A DNA stretch of 64,000 bases from Candidatus Saccharibacteria bacterium UBA2952 (GCA_002348605.1 DEBQ01000006.1:124001-188000); one strand, 5' to 3'. Positions 7,607 through 16,371 are shown, counted from the stretch's first letter. Numbers and translations: made by a program. Notes: a model not told the origin generated them from the letters alone.

Positions 7607-9157
7607 ATGTTTGCTCAGGTAAAACGGCACTGGTTCGGGCTTTATTCGTTTGCCCAAAGCTTTGTTGCCAGGTCGTTTAAAAATGAGCTACAGCCGATTC
7701 GCTTATTCCAGAAACTTTTACCCACACTTGTCGTAATTACACTGACCGAAATAATATTCAGAAACACTGGCAGCGGGTACAGCGTAATTATTATTGTGCT
7801 GTTAAGTCTCATGCTTTATTCGGCATACCAGTTTGGGGCACTCGTAGGCATGATTAGTGCGCTACTTACCGTTTTATATAACTTTTACCTGATTGCTGCC
7901 ACGCTAAATATCCCGCTGCTGTCGGAAAGGACACTCGAAAGCGGCATCGTAATCGCGCTAGTGTTCCCTATGCTGGCACTGCTAATCGGCGTGCTGAAAG
8001 AGCGCAACAACATACTGTTTGAAGGCGAGCAAGCCGCCCGTATGCGCGCTGAAGATATTGCCGAACGGTTGCGATTCATGTCGGAATCCATGCCGCAAAA
8101 AATCTTTACCATGCTGCCGAACGGTAAGAATGACTACATGAACCCTCAGTGGAAAGAATATACCGGCAATGTAGCAAGGCCGGACTTTGCGAAAATAGTA
8201 CACCCACAGGACTACAAAGAAAACATGGCGGCCTGGAAGCACTCGCTTGAAACCGGCGAACCGTTTCAGTTTGAACACCGCCTGCGGCGAACCGACGGTC
8301 AATACGTGTGGCATCTGACCCGTGCAACAGCCATGCACGACAAAAAAGGCAAAATAACATTGTGGATTGGGTCGAGCACCGACATTGAAAGCGTACGAAA
8401 GGCCAAGCGGCTTGAAGCCAACACTGCTCGCCTTATTAAGCAGCGCACGCAACTAATGGAGCTTAACAAAGCCAAAGACGAGTTTATTTCGCTGGCGTCG
8501 CACCAACTACGTACGCCAGCCACCAGCGTGAAGCAGTACATAAATATGATTCTAGACGGCTACGGCGGCAAAATATCGCCGAAGGTCAAAAAGCTACTTG
8601 CTACAGCTAATGCCAGTAATGAACGACAACTTTCGGTCATTAATGACCTACTGCAGGTAGCACAGGTAGACGCCGGCAAAGTGGTACTACGCAAAGAACC
8701 GGTGAATATTGACGACCTACTGGCGAGTATTATTCGTGACGACACGTCGACGTTCAAAGACCGCGGGCAAAAAGCGAAGTACGTGCACCGGCGCCGCAAA
8801 GTCACCGTGAACGCCGACCCGACCAAACTGCGCATGGCAATTGAAAACGTCATAGACAACGCCAGCAAATACTCCCCACCCAACACTACCGTAACCGTGC
8901 GCCTGACTGCCGTAAGCGGCAAAGTGCGCATAAGCATAAAAGACGAAGGCGTAGGCATTCCAAAGTCGGACCTAAAAAAGATATTCGACAAATTCACACG
9001 CATAGACAATCCTCTGTCGAACGTGGTTGGTGGTAACGGATTGGGGTTGTACTGGGTACAGAAAGTGATTGAACTGCATGGTGGGGACATTTCGGCCACT
9101 TCGGTGCTTGGAAAAGGTTCGACGTTTACTATAACCCTGCCGTCAGTAGGTAAATAA
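7607..9157 (+). CDS. Membrane PAS-domain sensor histidine kinase
   Basis: 516 aa. About four membrane segments (37-135) form an N-terminal sensor, a short coiled coil follows (140-155), then a PAS domain (about 160-265, PQWKEYTGN and GQYVWHLTRAT blocks). HisKA has the phospho-accepting His near 299 in SLASHQLRTP, and the HATPase domain (about 395-515) shows NVIDNASKYS, DEGVGIP and NGLGLYWV boxes. No response regulator is adjacent. The next gene begins 2 nt after the stop, implying translational coupling with a winged-helix/Nudix protein. Confidence 0.9.
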   Translation: MFAQVKRHWFGLYSFAQSFVARSFKNELQPIRLFQKLLPTLVVITLTEIIFRNTGSGYSVIIIVLLSLMLYSAYQFGALVGMISALLTVLYNFYLIAATLNIPLLSERTLESGIVIALVFPMLALLIGVLKERNNILFEGEQAARMRAEDIAERLRFMSESMPQKIFTMLPNGKNDYMNPQWKEYTGNVARPDFAKIVHPQDYKENMAAWKHSLETGEPFQFEHRLRRTDGQYVWHLTRATAMHDKKGKITLWIGSSTDIESVRKAKRLEANTARLIKQRTQLMELNKAKDEFISLASHQLRTPATSVKQYINMILDGYGGKISPKVKKLLATANASNERQLSVINDLLQVAQVDAGKVVLRKEPVNIDDLLASIIRDDTSTFKDRGQKAKYVHRRRKVTVNADPTKLRMAIENVIDNASKYSPPNTTVTVRLTAVSGKVRISIKDEGVGIPKSDLKKIFDKFTRIDNPLSNVVGGNGLGLYWVQKVIELHGGDISATSVLGKGSTFTITLPSVGK

Positions 9158-9159
9158 CC

Positions 9160-9828
9160 ATGCTAGACCACCATATTCAAAAGTCGATCGTATACGACCT
9201 GGCGTTCGCCGAAAGCCTGCGCTTTAGCGACCTAAAGCCGGATGACATGGAAAACAAGGCCTTCACCTACCACCTGAAGAAAGTCATGAAAGCCGGCCTA
9301 GTGGAAAAGTTGGACGACGGCCGCTACACGCTAACCATGAAAGGCCGCCGGGTTGGGAAAGGTGCGTTAAAAAAAGAGAGCCGGTTATTAGACAGGGCGT
9401 ATTCAATCCTTCTGCTCGCAGTCAGAAACATTGAAGACGATACCTGGCTACTGTATAAACGGCAGACCCAACCCCTGCTTGGACTGGTCGGGTTTATGCA
9501 AGCCCAGCCGGTCGCCGAAACCGACGCATGCAGTACGGCCGAGAAGACGTGTTTCGAGGAGACTGGAATCAAGGCCGAATTCGCAGTTCAGGGCCATGGG
9601 TATTTTAGGGTGTACCGTAAAGGCGAGCTTGAAAGCTTCATTCATTTCACGCTCCTTATTGGGCAAGATCCTCAGGGCGAACTGCTTGAAACAGCGGAAT
9701 CGGCCGGTTACTTTTGGCAACGAACGCCGAACTTCGCGCACCCTGATATGCTACCGAACATGCAAACACTTCACAAAATGTGCTTAGATCTACCTGGTTC
9801 TTTTGTTGAAGCGACATTTGAGTTGTAG
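9160..9828 (+). CDS. Winged-helix protein fused to degenerate Nudix domain
   Basis: 222 aa. Residues 1-68 form a winged helix (FTYHLKKVMKAGLVEKLDDGRYTLT). Residues about 82-210 form a Nudix fold, but the Nudix box is degenerate: the EETGI end is kept while the usual REV becomes KTC and the upstream Gly and Glu are shifted or missing. It may therefore bind a nucleotide ligand rather than hydrolyse it, as in NrtR-type regulators. Starts 2 nt after the histidine kinase, suggesting a shared signalling path. Ligand and targets unknown. Confidence 0.7.
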   Translation: MLDHHIQKSIVYDLAFAESLRFSDLKPDDMENKAFTYHLKKVMKAGLVEKLDDGRYTLTMKGRRVGKGALKKESRLLDRAYSILLLAVRNIEDDTWLLYKRQTQPLLGLVGFMQAQPVAETDACSTAEKTCFEETGIKAEFAVQGHGYFRVYRKGELESFIHFTLLIGQDPQGELLETAESAGYFWQRTPNFAHPDMLPNMQTLHKMCLDLPGSFVEATFEL

Positions 9829-9934
9829 TCTTCATATTATTTGTCCTTTCGTTACTTGCTATACATAACTATGGACTTTGGCCGCTTAAGAAGCAGTGAA
9901 GACTTTTTCACCAACTAGTTTGAATACTTCCATG

Positions 9935-9963
9935 TTTACTTATTTGTTAAAATATTATATAAT
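9935..9963 (+). promoter_or_regulatory. Promoter giving a near-leaderless mRNA
   Basis: TTTACT (9935-9940), 17 bp, TATAAT (9958-9963), then 6 bp to the ATG at 9970. Confidence 0.7.
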
Positions 9964-9969
9964 AAAAGT

Positions 9970-10452
9970 ATGAATACCATAGAGCGTCTTCGAATAAATC
10001 CCGAAGACCCCTCCATACAGCAGATGCTTGCTAGGCAGGCGATGGAAGCGATACGCGCTGAAGTGTATATCAACTACTTACACGCTGTCGACCAGTACCA
10101 TGGCGGCTGCGATACCAATCATCCAGCTGCTATTGAATTGCAAAACGAAAAAAGTGCTTTTGCCCGCTCAGAATATCCTCTAATTCCATATTTTTGGCTA
10201 CTACACAACGATGACGGGTCGATATTCCAGGAAATGCTTGAGCTTAATAAGATAGACCCGAACACCGCCGAGCATCCACTCATTACCCATCGCACCCACC
10301 TGAATGGTCTGCACATAACAGACGGCAAGTTACTCGTAGCTATTTTTAACAACACGTCAGAAGAAGTATGGCGTAATGCTCACTTCACCCACAAACAATC
10401 CAGCCTATTGTTCGGACACGCCCGTGAGATTGAAGCCATAGCCAGAGACTAA
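9970..10452 (+). CDS. Hypothetical protein
   Basis: 160 aa, soluble, no signal peptide, histidine-rich in the C-terminal half (TEH-type and HFTHKQ segments). No family recognised. Own promoter with the -10 box 6 bp before the ATG. Its last 48 bp overlap the 3' end of the convergent APH-kinase gene. Confidence 0.55.
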   Translation: MNTIERLRINPEDPSIQQMLARQAMEAIRAEVYINYLHAVDQYHGGCDTNHPAAIELQNEKSAFARSEYPLIPYFWLLHNDDGSIFQEMLELNKIDPNTAEHPLITHRTHLNGLHITDGKLLVAIFNNTSEEVWRNAHFTHKQSSLLFGHAREIEAIARD

Positions 10453-11355
10453 CTTCTCAAGGTAATCTTGGATGTATATATGCGAATCCGAGCCGAAGCC
10501 AGCGGTCAGCAGCTTGCCGTGCAAGTCTAGCCAGCCTCTGATAATTATCATATCTCTTAGAGTGCTCGACTCAAGCGCCGAGAGTGAACGCTCCTTCTTA
10601 TAGTCTGCTAAATATTTTTCCGCTTCACCAATACCTGTTGACGTAAAAATATCCCACAATGTTCCAGCTAAGCAAAATATATATGGTGCCGTCGCCACGT
10701 CTTCGAAGTCGATCACTGCGGCTACGTTATCATCGGAAACAAGAACATTACTGCGTGTAATATCATGGTGTGAAACACCTGACGGAAGGTAAGGCCAAGC
10801 ACCGACAACGTTTCGCAGGTGAACCGCAACGACCTCGGATATATCACTGAGGCCCGTATGAACAGAGGGGTTAATTGGAAAATACTTGTAGTCGTTAGTG
10901 AGATTGATAGCACTGTTGGTCGTTACCCCACTAGTGTCCATATTATGTAAACGGGCCTGATAACGAGCAAGCTCGCTCACCCATGCACCTCGATATACGT
11001 CCGGATGATGACCGTCAACCTTATTCATCGAAACCACATACCACTCGTAACCTTGGGCTAGGTGCCTAAATACTTGATGGTTACTTTCCGAAGCGTCTAG
11101 GCTCGGAAGTGGTATAGAGCATTCTTCAGCCACCCCCATAATCGTTAATTCAAGCGAGATACGTGCCAATTCGTGGTTTCGGTTATAGTGCTTCTGCACC
11201 TTTTCGCTCCCATCAGACAAAGAAACAGAAATGACTGTGTTTTCGATACCGCCGGGAAGTTCGTGCCAAGTTGAGACATCATAATTGAAGAATTGGCCTA
11301 CCTTCGCGACAAGTTCGTCACTGATAACCGATTGTGACTCAGCGCTCAGCTTCAT
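10405..11355 (-). CDS. APH-family small-molecule kinase
   Basis: 316 aa, aminoglycoside/choline/homoserine kinase fold. The catalytic loop HHDITRSN (196-203, D198) and the metal-binding DFE (216-218) are intact. An N-lobe with QKHY (possible ATP-binding lysine near 55) precedes it. Family members phosphorylate sugars, aminocyclitols, choline or antibiotics; the substrate cannot be read here. Follows the CYTH gene by 3 nt in one operon, divergent from an oxidoreductase/aminotransferase/Nudix operon, which suggests a small hydroxylated substrate. The 3' end overlaps the 9970 gene tail to tail. Confidence 0.8.
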   Translation of the reverse strand: MKLSAESQSVISDELVAKVGQFFNYDVSTWHELPGGIENTVISVSLSDGSEKVQKHYNRNHELARISLELTIMGVAEECSIPLPSLDASESNHQVFRHLAQGYEWYVVSMNKVDGHHPDVYRGAWVSELARYQARLHNMDTSGVTTNSAINLTNDYKYFPINPSVHTGLSDISEVVAVHLRNVVGAWPYLPSGVSHHDITRSNVLVSDDNVAAVIDFEDVATAPYIFCLAGTLWDIFTSTGIGEAEKYLADYKKERSLSALESSTLRDMIIIRGWLDLHGKLLTAGFGSDSHIYIQDYLEKLVSGYGFNLTGVSEQ

Positions 11356-11358
11356 ATA

Positions 11359-11889
11359 CTAGAGGGGCTTGTAGCCGAACCGCTCTAAATCAGGTTCGAT
11401 ATCTGAATAAGACTTACCTGCTAGATTTCCGCCTGCTATGAAATCCTCGGTTGTAACATCTGCCAGGCAACTTTCTGGCGGATTAAATGCATCTTTTTCT
11501 TCCGGTGTATCGAATTCAAAGTCGATTAAGACAAGTCCAGCTAAAACACCTTTGAAGACATCAACTTCAGCAGTACGTCCAGCGAGCGGAACCACGTAGC
11601 GATCTTTTTCGATACGCTTCTGACTTGCAACAGCCAGTGCTTCAAACTCATCCTTCTCCAGGGTTATTGAGTGTTCAGTATGAACCGAGGCATCCTCGCC
11701 CTCGACTGGAAGTTTCTTTGTGATTTGATGCTGATCGCCGTTGCGACGCAGGCGAAGCCTTGAGTGAACAAGGGGGTCTTCTGGAACATAAATATCCAAC
11801 ATTGATGTCGAAGGTGTGGTTTCAGGGTCAAATGGAATTTTTGAAGCAAGGTAAGTTAATTCAAGTTCCATTTCTTGATTTGCAGCCAT
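11359..11889 (-). CDS. CYTH-domain triphosphate tunnel enzyme-like protein
   Basis: 176 aa. The CYTH pattern is visible: an N-terminal acidic strand (EMELEL in place of the usual ExExK), LRLRR and ITKKLP basic strands, a DRYVVPL block and the acidic DFEFDTPEEKDAF segment. The family includes inorganic triphosphatases, thiamine triphosphatases and class IV adenylyl cyclases. The missing Lys of ExExK leaves activity uncertain. ATG at 11889 follows AAAGGAG; a GTG at 11898 is too close to that site. First gene of the operon with the APH kinase. Confidence 0.75.
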   Translation of the reverse strand: MAANQEMELELTYLASKIPFDPETTPSTSMLDIYVPEDPLVHSRLRLRRNGDQHQITKKLPVEGEDASVHTEHSITLEKDEFEALAVASQKRIEKDRYVVPLAGRTAEVDVFKGVLAGLVLIDFEFDTPEEKDAFNPPESCLADVTTEDFIAGGNLAGKSYSDIEPDLERFGYKPL

Positions 11890-11956
11890 ATGATACACTC
11901 TCCTTTACATCAATAATAATTAATAATATAATATCATACTATTAACATATAATCAA

Positions 11957-13012
11957 ATGAGGCACATGCACCAATTACGCACTATTGTTATAGGGTTAGG
12001 AAAGCAAAGTACAGAGGACCACCTTCCCGCGCTCGGTGAAAGTGAAATGTTCGATCTTAAGGCTGTGGTCGATGTCAATGAACCGATCGCCGAGCAGATT
12101 GGAAAACGATATAATGTCCCCCACTATACGACAGTCGATGCAGCCCTAAAACATCACGAAAAAGAACTCGATCTTGCAATAATTGCAGTGCCGCATGATG
12201 AATATTTGCCAATCATTCGTAAGGTCGCAGTACTAGGTATCGATGTCGTCAAGGAAAAACCTTTCGCTACTTCTGTAGATGAAGCGAATGAGCTAAGAAA
12301 GCTTTCCAAGCAGCATGGCATCATGATTTATGTAACTTTGCAGCGTCGGTTTAACCCGATATTTCTTACATTTAAGCAGTTAGTAAAACGAATCGGGAAA
12401 ATATATTCCATCGAAGCGCGCTACACCATGAATATTGGACGATTAGATGAAGGGTGGCGAGCAAAAAAAGAAGTTGCTCATGGCGGCGCACTCATGGATA
12501 TGGGATACCACTTAATAGACCTCCTGGTATGGTATTTTGGCTTGCCTGATACTGTTACATGTCGGTTCTCAAGCGGAAACCGAGAGAATCAAGCATACGA
12601 CGTAGAAGACACCGCTCTGATGAATTTTGTTTATAATGATCTTGGTAACGATAATGATCGTGTGCTTGGGAATGCGCTGATATCACGAGTCTACCCTGAA
12701 AAAGATGAATCTCTGGTTGTTTATGGCTCTCGAGGTAGTGTTCGTGTCGAACGAGGACGTGTTAGTCGCCGTGCTATCAGTGGAGAAGAAATTGAAATAC
12801 TGGAACGTCAAGGTGCATGGCCATCTGCAGCAATTGACCAGTTAGAGGAATTCGGCAGCCGGATTTTACGCAAACGTAACGGCGATCCAAGTGAAGCAAT
12901 CGAACACTACGAACAAATGGCGCTAGTGCAAGCTGCGTACGACTCAAACCGCGACCACGACACAAAAAACCCGAAAGAATATTTAGAAAGGATGATGCCG
13001 AGTGAAAAATAG
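11957..13012 (+). CDS. Gfo/Idh/MocA-family NAD(P)-dependent oxidoreductase
   Basis: 351 aa. N-terminal Rossmann domain (IVIGLG followed by a long alpha/beta unit to about 120) with the EKPFA motif near 98 that carries the catalytic Lys. The C-terminal Gfo/Idh/MocA domain has GGALMDMGYHLIDL with the expected His. Oxidises or reduces a sugar or inositol hydroxyl. The start is uncertain: ATG 11957 touches a TATAAT box (11948-11953), so ATG 11966 may be the true start. Overlaps the aminotransferase gene by 11 bp. Base composition is AT-richer than most of the window. Confidence 0.85.
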   Translation: MRHMHQLRTIVIGLGKQSTEDHLPALGESEMFDLKAVVDVNEPIAEQIGKRYNVPHYTTVDAALKHHEKELDLAIIAVPHDEYLPIIRKVAVLGIDVVKEKPFATSVDEANELRKLSKQHGIMIYVTLQRRFNPIFLTFKQLVKRIGKIYSIEARYTMNIGRLDEGWRAKKEVAHGGALMDMGYHLIDLLVWYFGLPDTVTCRFSSGNRENQAYDVEDTALMNFVYNDLGNDNDRVLGNALISRVYPEKDESLVVYGSRGSVRVERGRVSRRAISGEEIEILERQGAWPSAAIDQLEEFGSRILRKRNGDPSEAIEHYEQMALVQAAYDSNRDHDTKNPKEYLERMMPSEK

Positions 13013-14264
13013 TTTGGCAATACACGGTGGTGAACCAGTACTGACCGAAGGGGGAACATTCGATTGGCCAATTCTTGATAAAGAATCTGAAAAAGCGATA
13101 CTTGATCAATTGCACACATCGATTTCAATTTACGATCGCTCAGGTGTAATCGAAGAATTCGAAGATAAGTTCAAAAACTATCATTCCAGACAATATGGCC
13201 TATTGTCCAACTCGGGGACTTCGGCGATCTTTTCAATGTTTGAGGCTATAAATCTGATTCCTGGCGATGAAGTCGTATGCCCTGTATATACATTCCATGC
13301 ATCAGTCAGCCCTATGATGTACACTGGTGCAATTCCCGTGTTTGCAGACTGTGATGATGAAGGCAATGTCTCGCTTGAATCGATTACAGCAAAGCTTACA
13401 GACAAGACAAAAGCGGTTGTCGTCACGCACATGTGGGGAGTGCCTGCTCGTGATATAGCTAAGATCCGCGAGCTATGTGACGAGCGAGGTCTTTGGCTAC
13501 TAGAAGACTGTTCGCATGCTCACGGTGCAAGCATCGATGGAAAAAAGGTCGGATCGTTTGGTCACGCAGCAAGTTGGAGCTTACAAGGACAGAAGATTAT
13601 TACAGGTGGCGAGGGCGGCATTATGCTTACCGACGACAGAAAACTGTACCAACGCGCACTTTTACAAGGTCATTACAACAAGCGTCCAAAGCAAGAACTA
13701 GATCAAGATGATGAACTGCATGAATTTTATCTTACAGGAATGGGCCTTAAGTTACGTGCACACCCAATCGCTACTGCGCTTGCTCTACAGCAATTTAATC
13801 ATCTTGATGAGTTTATTGCGCAAAAGCAGAAGTTTGCGGAACGGCTGAATCAAGAACTTAAAGATATACCTTTTCTTCATCTACCTACTATGTCTAAATC
13901 CACACAACATAGCTGGTACGCATATAACCTTATGTATAATCGTGAAGCAGCGTTCGGCGTAAGTCGTGAAGAATTTGTCGATGCTCTCCTGGCAGAGGGA
14001 CTCAAAGAAGCCGATATTCCGGGCTCGACTGGATTAATAAACAATCTCCCATTATTCACAAACCCTCAAAAAATTCTTCCACGCATGTACACCTCTTCCT
14101 TGCCTGCTCAGATGGATTTTCCTGGTGCTGATTCAATTTACAATGGGATTATAAAGTTTCCGGTGTGGGTTCGTGCAGAAGATGAAGACATCGTTGAGTC
14201 ATATATAGCCGGCATCCGTAAAGTATCACAATATCTATTAAGCAATCACACCCTTAACGCCTAA
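13002..14264 (+). CDS. DegT/DnrJ/EryC1/StrS-family PLP aminotransferase
   Basis: 420 aa. Uses PLP to transaminate keto-sugars or keto-cyclitols. LLSNSGTSAI near 68-77 binds the cofactor phosphate, and the PLP lysine is in SLQGQKIITGGEGG near 190-200. LEDCSHAHGA supplies the cofactor-contacting Asp. GTG start at 13002 overlaps the upstream gene. The pairing oxidoreductase-aminotransferase converts a hydroxyl to an amine in two steps; with the nearby APH-type kinase it recalls scyllo-inosamine routes. That comparison is a hypothesis. Confidence 0.9.
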   Translation: MKNSLAIHGGEPVLTEGGTFDWPILDKESEKAILDQLHTSISIYDRSGVIEEFEDKFKNYHSRQYGLLSNSGTSAIFSMFEAINLIPGDEVVCPVYTFHASVSPMMYTGAIPVFADCDDEGNVSLESITAKLTDKTKAVVVTHMWGVPARDIAKIRELCDERGLWLLEDCSHAHGASIDGKKVGSFGHAASWSLQGQKIITGGEGGIMLTDDRKLYQRALLQGHYNKRPKQELDQDDELHEFYLTGMGLKLRAHPIATALALQQFNHLDEFIAQKQKFAERLNQELKDIPFLHLPTMSKSTQHSWYAYNLMYNREAAFGVSREEFVDALLAEGLKEADIPGSTGLINNLPLFTNPQKILPRMYTSSLPAQMDFPGADSIYNGIIKFPVWVRAEDEDIVESYIAGIRKVSQYLLSNHTLNA

Positions 14265-14265
14265 T

Positions 14266-14775
14266 ATGATGTCCCATCCAGATAGCGAAGCACCTGCCGT
14301 TGGTCAGCAAGTAATAACTGCGTGTGCGTTTATTCATCAGCGCGTCGATGGAATTCCTAAAGTCTTTATGGCACGACGCTCTATGAACAAAAAGTTTCTC
14401 CCTGGAGTGTATGAACTACCAGGAGGACATGTGGAATTTGGCGAAGATCCAATTGTCGGTCTAAAGCGCGAGGTCCGCGAGGAACTGGCACTGGATATAA
14501 ACGTCGGCGACCCGTTCGCTGCATTTACCTACACGAACGAATTGAAAGGCTCGCACTCGATTGAGGTTATCTATTTTGCCACTCTTCCAAATGATACTAA
14601 CGATATAATTCTTAATTTACAGGATCACAGTGAATATGGATGGTTTGCCGAAGACGAGCTTGCTAGTGCCACGACACTAGATAAGAGTCTAGAAGACGAC
14701 GAGTTCACTGCGATCAAGACAGGTTTCAGAATTCTAGCTGGCAGATACGATGTCGCCGAAACAGAATCTGAATAA
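14266..14775 (+). CDS. Nudix hydrolase
   Basis: 169 aa. Nudix box present: GGHVEFGEDP...REVREEL, with the box Gly after EE replaced by Ala. Hydrolyses a nucleoside diphosphate linked to some moiety. ATG lies 1 nt after the aminotransferase stop, so it belongs to the same operon and might remove or recycle a nucleotide-activated intermediate. Substrate unknown. Confidence 0.85.
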   Translation: MMSHPDSEAPAVGQQVITACAFIHQRVDGIPKVFMARRSMNKKFLPGVYELPGGHVEFGEDPIVGLKREVREELALDINVGDPFAAFTYTNELKGSHSIEVIYFATLPNDTNDIILNLQDHSEYGWFAEDELASATTLDKSLEDDEFTAIKTGFRILAGRYDVAETESE

Positions 14776-14797
14776 TCTTGTCCTGACGTGTGTAATA

Positions 14798-14826
14798 TTG
14801 ACAACTTAGCATAAATAGAATATAAT
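14798..14826 (+). promoter_or_regulatory. Perfect consensus sigma-70 promoter
   Basis: TTGACA (14798-14803), 17 bp, TATAAT (14821-14826): identical to consensus in both boxes and in spacing, so expected to be very strong and constitutive unless regulated. Confidence 0.85.
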
Positions 14827-14836
14827 AATATATAGG

Positions 14837-14854
14837 AAGGCGTGAAAGCGCCTT
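14837..14854 (+). promoter_or_regulatory. Promoter-proximal hairpin, possible attenuator
   Basis: AAGGCG/CGCCTT 6-bp stem followed by TTGTTCTT, starting only about 4 nt after the expected transcription start. Resembles a small terminator or a 5' stabilising hairpin. Confidence 0.4.
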
Positions 14855-14911
14855 TTGTTCTTCCCTATGAGCGGCTAAATGGCCGTCCCCGGACTTCGAG
14901 AGGAGAAAGCT

Positions 14912-15112
14912 ATGCCAACGGACGGCTGCGGAACGCCTGCGAACCCGTTCGCCTGCGCCAACCTGCACCTGCCCTACTACGGGAGCGGCAAGGATGGCTG
15001 GCACGTGAGTCTCGGGTGGTTGACCGACCGCCCGATTGTGACCCTGCTGGTCCTAGCGATCGTGCTGACGATCGCGAAGTCGGTGACCCAGTACAAGATT
15101 GAAGGGAGATGA
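14912..15112 (+). CDS. Tiny single-pass membrane protein
   Basis: 66 aa from the ATG at 14912, preceded by AGGAG. The N-terminal half is G/P-rich with two cysteines; about 43-60 is a membrane helix (IVTLLVLAIVLTIA). Highly GC-rich codon choice compared with the AT-rich genes just upstream. First of a two-gene unit. Function unknown. Confidence 0.6.
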   Translation: MPTDGCGTPANPFACANLHLPYYGSGKDGWHVSLGWLTDRPIVTLLVLAIVLTIAKSVTQYKIEGR

Positions 15113-15118
15113 CGGCAC

Positions 15119-15376
15119 ATGCTGTCGATGGAAACCTGCAGAATGCCCGATGGAACTCGGGTGGTGTACGACCAGTCGTGTGCCAGCATGGACTTGTCCG
15201 AGTACCACTGGTATACCGAGCCTTGGCACTTGGTCACGCAGGCCTTGGCCGACACCTGGCACGCTGTGGTATTCCTGCTGAGCGACCCGTTCGCCTGGCT
15301 CATCACGTTCATGGCCACCGCCATCCTGTTCGGCTACATCAAGATCAGGAACGCCATGGACAGCACACCGAGGTGA
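15119..15376 (+). CDS. Small membrane protein
   Basis: 85 aa (or 82 from the ATG at 15128). N-terminal polar part with two cysteines, aromatic-rich WYTEPWHLV, then a hydrophobic segment at about 54-74 and a short basic tail. GGGAG about 10 nt upstream of the ATG. Follows the previous tiny gene by 6 nt; both share GC-rich codon use and end in a terminator. No family recognised. Confidence 0.6.
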   Translation: MLSMETCRMPDGTRVVYDQSCASMDLSEYHWYTEPWHLVTQALADTWHAVVFLLSDPFAWLITFMATAILFGYIKIRNAMDSTPR

Positions 15377-15404
15377 CTCGAACAAGCCTGTGACTCAAGG
15401 GAAG

Positions 15405-15429
15405 AGACCCCGCCTAACCAGCGGGGTCT
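15405..15429 (+). terminator. Intrinsic terminator of the two-gene cassette
   Basis: Perfect 9-bp stem AGACCCCGC/GCGGGGTCT with a 7-nt loop followed by TT. Also lies just beyond the convergent corA stop. Confidence 0.85.
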
Positions 15430-15438
15430 TTCCATTTA

Positions 15439-16356
15439 TTAGCGTTTTCGTAAAAAATACATGCCGAGCGTGGCCGACGCCAGCAAGCTGACTCCGATGA
15501 TAAGCCAGAATGTAAGCGGCGAGTCAGAACCCGGCGGCAGCGTGACGTTCATACCAAACAATCCGGCAACCATGGTTGGAATAGTAAGCGCCAACGTAAT
15601 GACAGTAAGTAGTCGGATTGTTTCGTTTAGGCGCGTGTCCATAACGGCACGGTAGCTGTCACGCAAGTTAGTAATGGTACGAAGCAAAGATTTACAGCGG
15701 GCAATTAACTGCTCGAAGTCGATTGAAAGGTCTTCGACTAAATCCCGGTCGTCTTCGGTGAGTTTGAGCATGCGGCCACCAAGCAGCTTTTCAGTGGCAG
15801 TGTTGGTAGGAATAAGCGCGTCTAAGTAGTCGTTAAGTTTGCGTTCGTATTCGGTAAGTGTGGCAATGTCACGGGCACGCAATGTGCGGACGTCGGACGT
15901 GGCGGCGCGCATTTGGCGGTTTATGGTTGCGACGCGGCGCTGGTACTGCACGGTAATTGCTTCCATCATGAGCATAAATAAACGCGTACGTTCTGCCGTT
16001 GGTACATTCGCCGAGTCGATGAACGGTTGCCATAAACGGCCCAACGAATCACGACTAACCGTGAACAAATGCTCGCCTGAAATAGCGAACAAAATGGGTG
16101 TCGTAAAGTCGTTAAAGTCGTCGTCGGTGTCAGGCAGGCGCGTAATAAAGTAGGTCCAGCCATCTTCAAGTTCGACGCGCGGGACTTCGTGTGGGTCGAG
16201 CGCGTCGTTCAAAATGTTTTCGTCGACGCCAAGGTTAATAAGGGCCGTTTTTTCGTCGTCACTCGGGCGTTCGGAACGCACCCATGTGCCCGCTAGCAGG
16301 TTCTCTTTTTGCTCGATAATCAGGTTTGAAGCCGTGGCGCGGAGGTATTGCAGCAT
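15439..16356 (-). CDS. corA: CorA-family divalent cation transporter
   Basis: 305 aa, usual length for CorA. Long cytoplasmic funnel (1-240) with helical coiled region, then two C-terminal membrane helices. The signature GMN is in GLFGMNVTLP near 268-270 at the end of TM1. Forms a pentameric channel for Mg2+ (or Co2+/Ni2+). The -10 box TATCAT with an upstream TGG (16363-16371) lies 6 bp before the ATG, a leaderless arrangement. Convergent with the tiny cassette at 14912-15376. Confidence 0.9.
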   Translation of the reverse strand: MLQYLRATASNLIIEQKENLLAGTWVRSERPSDDEKTALINLGVDENILNDALDPHEVPRVELEDGWTYFITRLPDTDDDFNDFTTPILFAISGEHLFTVSRDSLGRLWQPFIDSANVPTAERTRLFMLMMEAITVQYQRRVATINRQMRAATSDVRTLRARDIATLTEYERKLNDYLDALIPTNTATEKLLGGRMLKLTEDDRDLVEDLSIDFEQLIARCKSLLRTITNLRDSYRAVMDTRLNETIRLLTVITLALTIPTMVAGLFGMNVTLPPGSDSPLTFWLIIGVSLLASATLGMYFLRKR

Positions 16357-16362
16357 ACCCCC

Positions 16363-16371
16363 ATGATACCA
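16363..16371 (-). promoter_or_regulatory. Extended -10 promoter of corA
   Basis: On the minus strand TGG-TATCAT, ending 6 bp before the ATG at 16356. Confidence 0.6.

Noticed and set aside
14977..15385. Antisense open frames over the two tiny membrane-protein genes
   Set aside because: The plus strand has a consensus promoter, ribosome sites and a terminator; the antisense frames have none.
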